A DNA stretch of 64,000 bases from Bacteroidales bacterium (GTDB lineage: Bacteria > Bacteroidota > Bacteroidia > Bacteroidales > Bacteroidaceae), in NCBI GenBank assembly GCA_015654535.1, contig JAATGU010000055.1, forward strand, positions 1 to 64,000, in the 5' to 3' direction. This document shows, in pieces, positions 57,242 to 64,000 of the stretch; position 1 is the first letter of the stretch; the number at the start of each line of letters is the position of its first letter. Both the position numbers and the translations under genes were made by a program. The notes below the pieces were generated by a model. It did no database searches. It was not told the origin of the DNA and saw only the letters and a program-made list of their open reading frames with translations.

Positions 57242-60139
57242 ATGAATACAACAAATAACAATTATAATCACGTTGGACTTAATGATAAACAAGTCATTGA
57301 AAGCCGCGAAAAAAATGGGGTTAACTTGTTAACACCTCCTAAACCAGTTTCTCTTTGGAAACTTTATTGGGAGAAGTTTGATGATCCTGTTATACGTGTG
57401 TTGCTTGTTGCTGCTATATTTTCATTGTTAATATCTGTAATTGAGAATGAATATGCAGAGACAATAGGTATATTTTTTGCCATTTTTTTAGCAACAGGAA
57501 TTGGCTTCTACTTTGAATATGACGCAAGTAAGAAATTTAAGTTGCTGAATGCTGTCAATGAGGAGACTGCTGTTAAAGTTCTTAGAAACGGTAAAATACA
57601 AGAGGTTCCGCGTAAAGATGTGGTGGTTGGCGATATTGTTTTATTGGAAACGGGCGAAGAGGTCCCTGCAGATGGTGAGTTACTTGAGGCTATTTCAATG
57701 CAAATTAATGAATCTAGCCTTACTGGTGAACCGCTTGTGGAGAAAACAACGGTTGAAGAAGATTTTGATGAAGAAGCTACTTATCCTCCTAATAAGGTGA
57801 TGCGTGGCACAACGGTGGTTGATGGCCACGGCGTAATGAGAGTTTTAGGAGTAGGAGATGCTACTGAAATAGGTAAAGTTGCAAAGTTATCTACTGAACA
57901 AAGTTCCGAACCTACTCCGCTTAATATTCAACTCACTAAATTGGCGAAGTTTATAGGAATAATAGGTTTTTCGGTAGCGATACTTACTTTTCTCATTTTC
58001 TTTATTAAAGATGCCTTGCTCATTAGTTCTATTGAATATGAAGGAATTCTTTACGATAATCTAATTGGTGCTAAAATTATTTCTATTGCTGCTATTTTAG
58101 GATTAATGATTGCTACGATTAAAATGTGGATGCCACATAAATATTCTTTAGCAATTAATAAATGTGCTGCATGGATTTGGTCTTTGATAGGGATTATTTT
58201 CTTTGTGTTGGTGAGTGTGTTGGCTTTTATGGCTTATGGTATAGATAAAAATGAGTTAAATAACTGGCAGGCGTATGTTGCCATTTTCCAAGTTGTGCTG
58301 AAATATTTTATGATGGCGGTTACCCTAATTGTAGTGGCTGTACCAGAAGGTTTACCGATGAGCGTGACTCTTAGTTTGGCTTTAAATATGCGTCGGATGC
58401 TTTCCACAAATAACTTAGTTCGTAAAATGCATGCTTGTGAAACGATGGGAGCGGTTACTGTAATTTGTACCGATAAAACGGGCACACTTACTCAGAATCT
58501 AATGCAAGTACATGAAACTAATTTTTACGGATTAAATAAGGGAGCAGAGCTGATAGATGATGAAATAAGTAGATTGATACAAGAAGGTATTAGTGCAAAT
58601 TCTACAGCCTTTCTGGGTGAGGCAGCTGAAGGACAAAAACCAAAAGGCGTTGGGAATCCTACAGAGGTTGCATTGCTTTTATGGTTGAATGCACAAAATA
58701 AAAATTATCTTGAATTAAGGCATGGTGCTCAAGTACTTAATCAGCTAACGTTCTCCACTGAACGGAAGTTCATGGCCACTTTGGTGCACTCTGTACTTCT
58801 TAATAAAAAGATTCTTTATGTGAAAGGTGCTCCTGAAATTGTTTTAGGTAAATGTAAACAAGTAATTTTAGGAGAAAAAACGGTTAGTACTGCAGAATAT
58901 CGCTCCATTGTTGAGGCTCAATTACAGGGATATCAGAATATGGCAATGCGTACATTAGGATTTGCATATAAAATAGTATCGGCTGATGCACTTGATGATT
59001 GTCTGGCTTTGACTGCTGCTGATGATCTTAATTTTCTGGGTGTTGTAGCTATCTCAGATCCTATTCGTTTAGATGTCCCTGCTGCTGTTGCGAAATGTCA
59101 GTCTGCTGGGATTAATGTTAAAATTGTGACTGGAGATACTCCGGGAACCGCAAAAGAAATAGCTCGCCAAATTGGGTTATGGACGGAGGCTGATACGGAT
59201 TGGAACCATATTACAGGAGCAGAGTTTGCTGAGTTAAGTGATAAAGAATTATTGGAACGAGTATTGGATTTGAAAATAATGTCTCGTGCTCGTCCTACAG
59301 ATAAGCAAAGGTTGGTGCAATTATTACAACAAAAAGGTGCTGTTGTTGCTGTGACGGGAGATGGGACTAATGATGCTCCTGCACTGAATTACGCACAAGT
59401 GGGACTGTCCATGGGAACAGGAACATCTGTAGCGAAAGAGGCTAGTGATATTACTCTGCTTGATGATTCATTTAATAGCATCAGTACCGCGGTGATGTGG
59501 GGACGTTCTTTGTATAAGAACATTCAACGTTTTATATGTTTTCAACTGACCATTAATTTTGTTGCTTTGCTTATTGTCTTACTTGGGTCTTTAGTAGGAA
59601 CACAATTGCCTTTGACGGTAACGCAAATGCTTTGGGTAAATCTTATTATGGATACTTTTGCCGCTTTGGCTTTAGCTTCTATTCCTCCAAGTGAATCTGT
59701 TATGTTGGAAAAACCACGTAAGAGCACTGATTTTATTATCACCAAAGCAATGCGATATAATATTATAGGAGTTGGAATGGTCTTCTTGGTTTTATTGATG
59801 GGAATGATTAGTTACTATATGGGAGATGATGGAATGATGACTGTACATAATCTAACGATTTTCTTCACTACTTTCGTGATGTTGCAGTTCTGGAATTTAT
59901 TTAATGCGAGAGTATTTGGTACGAATGATTCTGTATTTAAAGGTTTCTCAAAATCCTATGGATTAGAGATTGTACTACTTCTCATTCTTGTTGGACAAAT
60001 TTTAATAGTACAGTTTGGTGGTAAAGTTTTCCGTACAGAACCTCTTAACTGGCAAAGTTGGTTTCTAATTATCGGCTTAACTTCTATTGTTTTATGGGTA
60101 GGTGAGTTTATTCGATTGATAAAACGTTTGAAAAGATAA
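57242..60139 (+). CDS. calcium-type P-type ATPase
   Basis: A 965-residue P2-type cation pump. It has the TGE loop (SSLTGEPLV), the phosphorylation site DKTGT with D411, VAVPEGLP in TM4, as in Ca2+ pumps, and TGDGTNDAPALNYAQVG in the hinge. Between TM3 and TM4 it has an extra segment (about 265-330) with two hydrophobic helices not found in standard PMCA pumps. The N-terminal calmodulin-type tail is absent. It would export Ca2+ across the inner membrane; the exact ion is inferred. Confidence 0.9.
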   Translation: MNTTNNNYNHVGLNDKQVIESREKNGVNLLTPPKPVSLWKLYWEKFDDPVIRVLLVAAIFSLLISVIENEYAETIGIFFAIFLATGIGFYFEYDASKKFKLLNAVNEETAVKVLRNGKIQEVPRKDVVVGDIVLLETGEEVPADGELLEAISMQINESSLTGEPLVEKTTVEEDFDEEATYPPNKVMRGTTVVDGHGVMRVLGVGDATEIGKVAKLSTEQSSEPTPLNIQLTKLAKFIGIIGFSVAILTFLIFFIKDALLISSIEYEGILYDNLIGAKIISIAAILGLMIATIKMWMPHKYSLAINKCAAWIWSLIGIIFFVLVSVLAFMAYGIDKNELNNWQAYVAIFQVVLKYFMMAVTLIVVAVPEGLPMSVTLSLALNMRRMLSTNNLVRKMHACETMGAVTVICTDKTGTLTQNLMQVHETNFYGLNKGAELIDDEISRLIQEGISANSTAFLGEAAEGQKPKGVGNPTEVALLLWLNAQNKNYLELRHGAQVLNQLTFSTERKFMATLVHSVLLNKKILYVKGAPEIVLGKCKQVILGEKTVSTAEYRSIVEAQLQGYQNMAMRTLGFAYKIVSADALDDCLALTAADDLNFLGVVAISDPIRLDVPAAVAKCQSAGINVKIVTGDTPGTAKEIARQIGLWTEADTDWNHITGAEFAELSDKELLERVLDLKIMSRARPTDKQRLVQLLQQKGAVVAVTGDGTNDAPALNYAQVGLSMGTGTSVAKEASDITLLDDSFNSISTAVMWGRSLYKNIQRFICFQLTINFVALLIVLLGSLVGTQLPLTVTQMLWVNLIMDTFAALALASIPPSESVMLEKPRKSTDFIITKAMRYNIIGVGMVFLVLLMGMISYYMGDDGMMTVHNLTIFFTTFVMLQFWNLFNARVFGTNDSVFKGFSKSYGLEIVLLLILVGQILIVQFGGKVFRTEPLNWQSWFLIIGLTSIVLWVGEFIRLIKRLKR

Positions 60140-60146
60140 ACAAAAG

Positions 60147-60761
60147 ATGGATGGTAATACTAAAAATCTGATTATTGATTTTGGGGGTGTACTCGTTAAT
60201 TTAAATCATTCACGATGTATTGATTCTTTTAAATCTATCGGAGTTGATAGTATAGAAGATATGTTAAATCCATATTTCCAACAAGGTTTTTTAGGGAAGC
60301 TTGAAAAAGGAGAGATCACTTCTGATCAATTTCATGATGAATTGAGAAAGAGCGTTGGAAAGGAACTTACTGATAAGCAGATTGATGATGCGTGGAATAG
60401 TTTTCTTGTGGAGATTCCTTCTTATAAATTGGATCTTTTGTTAAAGCTTCGTGAACACTATACTGTTTACTTATTAAGCAATACGAATGAGATCCATTGG
60501 GAAATGTCTTGCAAACGTTTTTTTAGCTATAAGGGCTTTCATGTAAATGATTTCTTTGATGGAATTTATCTTTCTTATCAATTACATCAACTTAAACCAT
60601 CGAAAGAAATTTTTGAGATGATGTTGCATAAAACAGGAATTAGTCCTGAAGAAACATTTTTTATAGACGATGCCGAAGCTAATTGCAAGATGGCCGAGTC
60701 TTTTGGTATTCATACATATATGCCCCTGCCAGAAGAAGATTGGGGGCATATTTTTAAATAA
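60147..60761 (+). CDS. HAD family phosphatase
   Basis: A 204-residue haloacid-dehalogenase-like hydrolase. The nucleophile motif LIIDFGGVLVNLNHS is at the N-terminus (DFGG-type), YLLSNTNEIHW holds the motif II threonine/serine, and LKPSKEIFEMML with FFIDDAEANCKMA gives motifs III and IV. The substrate is unknown; it resembles YihX-like sugar-phosphate or FMN phosphatases, the latter apt because ribF follows. It ends 7 nt before the ribF start. Confidence 0.88.
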   Translation: MDGNTKNLIIDFGGVLVNLNHSRCIDSFKSIGVDSIEDMLNPYFQQGFLGKLEKGEITSDQFHDELRKSVGKELTDKQIDDAWNSFLVEIPSYKLDLLLKLREHYTVYLLSNTNEIHWEMSCKRFFSYKGFHVNDFFDGIYLSYQLHQLKPSKEIFEMMLHKTGISPEETFFIDDAEANCKMAESFGIHTYMPLPEEDWGHIFK

Positions 60762-60768
60762 TGGAAAG

Positions 60769-61698
60769 ATGAAGATCATTTGCAATCCACAAGATGATGT
60801 AATTGAATCCTGTGTTGCAACAATAGGTTTTTTTGATGGTGTGCATGCAGGGCACCGCTATCTTATAGATCAAGTTAAGGCAGTTGCAGCAAACGAGGGA
60901 CTGCATTCAGCCTTGATTACTTTTCCTGTTCACCCACGTCAGGTGATTGATGCTGATTATAGTATGGAGTTGCTCTCTACTCTTCAAGAAAGAATTGAGC
61001 TTTTGGGTCAAACAGGCGTAGATTATTGTTTTCTATTAAACTTCAATACTCAGATAGCAAAACTTACAGCAATTCAGTTTATGTCTGATGTGCTCCAAAA
61101 ACAATTCCATGTGCAAACTCTGATTATTGGTTATGATCATCGTTTCGGGCATAACCGTAGTGAGGGCTTTGAAGATTATTGCCTTTATGGCAAAGAGCTC
61201 GGTATGGAAGTCCTTCGTGCGCAAGCATATATGGGAAGTGATCAAAGCATTAGTTCCTCTGTGATTCGTACTGCTCTTTTATCGGGAGAATTAGAGGCCG
61301 CAAATTCTTATCTGGGGTATAATTATTATTTGGATGGTGTGGTTGTAAGTGGGCATAGATTGGGACGTACGATAGGTTTCCCTACTGCAAATATGGTTGC
61401 TGAGCCTGAAAAGCTTATTCCCGTAGATGGAGTTTATGCTGTTCGTGTTATAGTGGAAGGCGAAAATTATATTGGCATGCTTAATATAGGGAAGCGTCCT
61501 ACGGTAAACAATGGAACAAACCGTACGATCGAAGTGAATATATTTCATTTTTCAGCCGATATTTATGGCAAAATAATTCGAGTGATTTTTATTCAACGAA
61601 TCCGATCAGAATCAAAATTCGATGGAATTGAAAAATTGATTGCTCAGCTTCACAAAGATCAGATAAGAGTTGAAGAAATATTTAAAAATCAGGTCTAA
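60769..61698 (+). CDS. ribF: bifunctional riboflavin kinase/FAD synthetase
   Basis: RibF turns riboflavin into FMN and then FAD. Of its 309 residues, the N-terminal part is the FAD synthetase with IGFFDGVHAGHRYLIDQ and SSSVIRTALLSGE, and the C-terminal part is the riboflavin kinase with GHRLGRTIGFPTANM. The frame is open upstream to 60670 inside the HAD gene, but the ATG at 60769 fits the family start. It follows the HAD phosphatase by 7 nt. Confidence 0.94.
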   Translation: MKIICNPQDDVIESCVATIGFFDGVHAGHRYLIDQVKAVAANEGLHSALITFPVHPRQVIDADYSMELLSTLQERIELLGQTGVDYCFLLNFNTQIAKLTAIQFMSDVLQKQFHVQTLIIGYDHRFGHNRSEGFEDYCLYGKELGMEVLRAQAYMGSDQSISSSVIRTALLSGELEAANSYLGYNYYLDGVVVSGHRLGRTIGFPTANMVAEPEKLIPVDGVYAVRVIVEGENYIGMLNIGKRPTVNNGTNRTIEVNIFHFSADIYGKIIRVIFIQRIRSESKFDGIEKLIAQLHKDQIRVEEIFKNQV

Positions 61699-61850
61699 TC
61701 CAATTGGTTACATCTACATTAATGATTTTAATAAGCGTGAAATGATAGATAGGAGCACATTTTTTGTTGCTTTACTTTTATTTATTAATACTAATGTAAC
61801 TTATTTCAAGGGAGATTTGTTTTAATTTTAATTTAAAAAGATTAAATATA

Positions 61851-61880
61851 TTGTTTAGTAGCAAAAGATTGTTATATTTG
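61851..61880 (+). promoter_or_regulatory. promoter of the HMA-like gene
   Basis: TTG (61851-61853) and TATATTTG (61873-61880) are 19 nt apart, the Bacteroidetes spacing. The start codon at 61958 is about 77 nt downstream of the -7 element. Confidence 0.6.
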
Positions 61881-61957
61881 TATTCATTTAGAAGTAAAAA
61901 AAAAATAATTTTTTCTGAGGTTATCAGAGAAAATGATATAATGGTTCGGGGAATAAT

Positions 61958-62383
61958 ATGAATACAATAACAAAAGATGTTTTTCTTATAGATAAAGTAA
62001 AGCACAAAGAAAAGGCCGAATGGATAAGACGTATTATTAGATCGCAGATAGGCGTTTTTAAAATATCTGTTGATACTTCCACTATGCTGATGACGGTTGA
62101 ATATGATCCGGATGCTATTTCTCCATCAACGATGCAAACTTTAATTCGTTCAGTAGGATGTGATTTGATAATAGATAAAGTGGAGATTCATCAGATCTTA
62201 CAACAAAAGCGCAAATTTCGGCGGAATATTTATTTCTTTGCCGTAGCTACTGTAGTTTTCTTGCTCTCTTTCATTTCTGGAAATATTTACATAGAAATTG
62301 CCGGAGGCCTTATTTTTGTCTTATTTTTGTCTTTAATGGTGAAAAAGCAAAGGAAGCTTTTTACATATCTTCCTTTGCTTTAA
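61958..62383 (+). CDS. HMA-like domain plus two membrane helices, possible P-type ATPase stump
   Basis: A 141-residue protein of unclear function. Residues about 10-72 look like a heavy-metal-associated (HMA) fold, but the metal-binding CxxC is absent. A basic stretch (QQKRKFRRN) leads to two TM helices (about 90-108 and 110-127). This is the layout of the beginning of a copper-type P1B-ATPase with the rest missing. It has a good promoter, so it may be a stand-alone membrane protein. It overlaps sufE tail to tail by 23 nt. Confidence 0.7.
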   Translation: MNTITKDVFLIDKVKHKEKAEWIRRIIRSQIGVFKISVDTSTMLMTVEYDPDAISPSTMQTLIRSVGCDLIIDKVEIHQILQQKRKFRRNIYFFAVATVVFLLSFISGNIYIEIAGGLIFVLFLSLMVKKQRKLFTYLPLL

Positions 62384-62786
62384 AAGCTAAAGCATACATT
62401 CTCATTTGTTTGACCATAGACAATAATCCATTGCTTCTTGTTGGGGAGAGATGCTCTTTTAGTCCTATTTTGTCTATAAAATAAAGATCGCTTTCCAGAA
62501 TTTCATTGGGTGTGTGGCCGGATACAATTTTAATTAGCAAAGCAATAATCCCTTTTACGATCAGTGCATCACTTTCTGCCCGAAAGAATAACTTTCCATC
62601 TACTTCATTTGCTTGAAGCCAAACTCGACTTTGGCAACCTTCAATAAGATTTTGTTCTGTTTTATATTGTTCATCAAGAGGTTGTTGTTCGTTGCCTATA
62701 TCTATTAGTAATTGATATTTATCCATCCAATCATCAAAGTCACTAAATTCTTCGATTACCTGATCTTGCAATTCGTTGATAGTCAT
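62361..62786 (-). CDS. sufE: SufE family sulfur-transfer protein
   Basis: SufE accepts sulfur from the cysteine desulfurase SufS and passes it to the Fe-S scaffold. The 141-residue protein has the acceptor cysteine in EGCQSRVWL (C51) and NEILESDLYFIDKIGLKEHL typical of SufE. No suf genes are adjacent. Its 3' end overlaps the HMA-like gene by 23 nt. A nif-specific role is not indicated, though nifU and nifS are absent from the window, so general Fe-S machinery may serve nitrogenase. Confidence 0.93.
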   Translation of the reverse strand: MTINELQDQVIEEFSDFDDWMDKYQLLIDIGNEQQPLDEQYKTEQNLIEGCQSRVWLQANEVDGKLFFRAESDALIVKGIIALLIKIVSGHTPNEILESDLYFIDKIGLKEHLSPTRSNGLLSMVKQMRMYALAFKAKEDM

Positions 62787-62807
62787 ATTAATTCTATTTT
62801 CCTTAAA

Positions 62808-63809
62808 TTATTTTTCATTATACACTACTTCTAAAACGGTTTGTCCCACAGCTTTGAGTGTGGAGCGATCTATCACATCCATATTATCACTAACTGTGTG
62901 CCAGAAATATCCAAAACCTCCTTCATTACTGCTACGGTCGGTTGGGATGATGTCTATACTCGGAATCTGAGCAATGCGGTTGACAAATAAATGATCATCT
63001 GTAATTTCTCCTCCGTCTTCGTTGATAAAGTAACTACCATAGCCAAGTGCTTCGGCTTTGCTCCATACTTTCTTTACCACAGACTTTGCAAATTGGTTGG
63101 AATATATTTCCCTATAGAAAGTTGCTCCTTTGCCTCCAACCATATCAAGAAGAATACCAAAGCGAGCATTATATCTATCCAAATGAGGATTGTGTGCCCA
63201 ATATTGAGTTCCTAAACACCAACTTTCTTCTTTATGTTCACCTTTGTAAAATTCCGGTGTGCCATAATCTTCTGCATCGAAAAAAATGATATCTACACCA
63301 ATTAAAGGAGCTTTTTTACCCATCAGACGAGCCATTTCAAGTAATACACCGACACCACTTGCTCCATCATTGGCTCCTAAAATAGGCGTATGATGTTTGG
63401 ACTCATCTTTGTCATTATCTGCCCAGGGACGGGTGTCCCAATGAGCAAAGAGAAGTACACGTTTTTTGGTTTCAGGATTGAAAGATCCGATAATGTTCCG
63501 AGCTTTTAAAATGGTACCGTCGTAAGCTACAAGATCGGCGTATTGGTTTGTGACGTTGGCACCGAACGAGGCCAGTTTCTTGGCCAGATATTCTCCGCAA
63601 GCTATATGCTGTTTGGTATTTGGCACCCGGGGGCCAAAGTCCACCTGTGCTTTAACATATTGATATGCACTATCTGAATTAAAGTCCGGAGCCTTAATAG
63701 CAGGGGCTTCCTCTGCTTGTTTAGCGGTGGATTTATTGTTGTTCATTCTGCAGGAAGCGCAGGCAAACAGTAAAGTTGCCGAGGCTATTATAAAATAATA
63801 CTTTTTCAT
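62808..63809 (-). CDS. M28-fold lipoprotein, type II glutaminyl-peptide cyclotransferase-like
   Basis: A 333-residue envelope protein with an N-terminal signal and lipobox-like cysteines (C17 or C20). Zinc-peptidase motifs are FAHWDTRPWADND, ILGANDGASGVGVLLE and FFDAEDYG. HWDTRPWADND and the C-terminal DNMDVIDRSTLKAVGQT match Bacteroidetes glutaminyl cyclases such as the one known from Porphyromonas, which form N-terminal pyroglutamate on secreted proteins. Aminopeptidase activity is the alternative. It is read toward sufE with a 21-nt gap. Confidence 0.85.
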   Translation of the reverse strand: MKKYYFIIASATLLFACASCRMNNNKSTAKQAEEAPAIKAPDFNSDSAYQYVKAQVDFGPRVPNTKQHIACGEYLAKKLASFGANVTNQYADLVAYDGTILKARNIIGSFNPETKKRVLLFAHWDTRPWADNDKDESKHHTPILGANDGASGVGVLLEMARLMGKKAPLIGVDIIFFDAEDYGTPEFYKGEHKEESWCLGTQYWAHNPHLDRYNARFGILLDMVGGKGATFYREIYSNQFAKSVVKKVWSKAEALGYGSYFINEDGGEITDDHLFVNRIAQIPSIDIIPTDRSSNEGGFGYFWHTVSDNMDVIDRSTLKAVGQTVLEVVYNEK

Positions 63810-63838
63810 TCTTCAATATTACGTTGTTTTCTAGTGCT

Positions 63839-63846
63839 CAAAAGTA
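63839..63846 (-). promoter_or_regulatory. -7 element for the M28-fold lipoprotein gene
   Basis: CAAAAGTA on the plus strand reads TACTTTTG on the minus strand, matching TAnnTTTG, 30 bp from the start codon. Confidence 0.5.
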
Positions 63847-63911
63847 CAAATCTTTCGGGAGATAACGTTTTTTTTCTACTAAGAATTTACAAAATTATAG
63901 AGTTAGACCAG

Positions 63912-64000
63912 TTATTCAAATTTTACCTTTGCTCCTTTATTTTCTACTGTTAGCGTAACTTCTCCGCCACAGATTAGCGGCACATTGCTAACAACATGAC
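63912..64000 (-). CDS. C-terminal end of an unidentified gene, cut by the window edge
   Basis: A minus-strand frame enters from the right edge and ends with TAA at 63914-63912. It gives HVVSNVPLICGGEVTLTVEN followed by KGAKVKFE. The tail looks like beta strands, but no family is recognised. It has no start in the window. Confidence 0.45.
   Translation of the reverse strand, partial: HVVSNVPLICGGEVTLTVENKGAKVKFE

Overview
The window looks like the chromosome of an anaerobic member of the Bacteroidales, probably Bacteroides or a close relative. It has SusC/SusD pairs with a hybrid two-component regulator, DUF3098, DUF4271 and THUMP-like methyltransferase genes, promoters with the Bacteroidetes -7 element TAnnTTTG, and mostly weak Shine-Dalgarno sequences. 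The species cannot be named from the sequence alone.

Layout. 1-840: start of an unidentified minus-strand gene and a long repeat-bearing intergenic stretch. 841-7560: housekeeping run (methyltransferase, ftsX, DUF3098, uppP, truB, queA, folK, metK). 7683-12060: molybdenum block (mop and a ModE-like regulator behind a sigma-54-type promoter, then an outer-membrane porin with modA, modB, modC). 12297-25782: a compact molybdenum nitrogenase cluster. nifH-nifI1-nifI2-nifD-nifK and nifE-nifN-nifB-fdx-nifV-HEPN-like read rightward from two sigma-54-type promoters. A convergent minus-strand operon carries a NifA-type activator, a GNAT acetyltransferase, a Cys-tailed NifX-like protein and a Nif11 protein. 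26010-28900: LOG family, DUF4271, hemD, rnpA, yidD. 29272-48378: a polysaccharide utilisation locus that is probably for pectin (hybrid two-component sensor, GH95, pectate lyase, DUF4957/DUF5123-type lipoprotein, SusD, SusC, GH97), with a gene remnant and an IS982 transposase fragment. 48379-50858: a 145-bp hairpin element, tRNA-Met(CAT), and a HipB/HipA-like module flanked by ~63-bp direct repeats. 50849-64000: THUMP-like methyltransferase, GNAT-like protein, parE, coaD, S41 protease, Ca2+ P-type ATPase, HAD phosphatase, ribF, HMA-like protein, sufE, glutaminyl-cyclase-like M28 protein and the tail of one more gene.

How it fits together. Molybdate enters through ModABC and possibly the co-transcribed porin. 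A free Mop protein and a ModE-like regulator would handle Mo inside the cell. NifB, NifEN and NifV build FeMo-cofactor for NifDK, NifH supplies electrons, and NifI1/NifI2 tune activity after translation. The NifA-like activator is the likely driver of the three sigma-54-type promoters. Each promoter is preceded, 65-160 bp upstream, by the same short palindrome YTACA-N4-TGTAR, which differs from the classical NifA site. This shared enhancer-like site, together with the little-known accessory genes (HEPN-like, GNAT, Cys-tailed NifX-like, Nif11), is the most novel part of the window. The second notable locus is the HipBA-like insertion, which duplicated a tRNA terminator and the start of the neighbouring gene.
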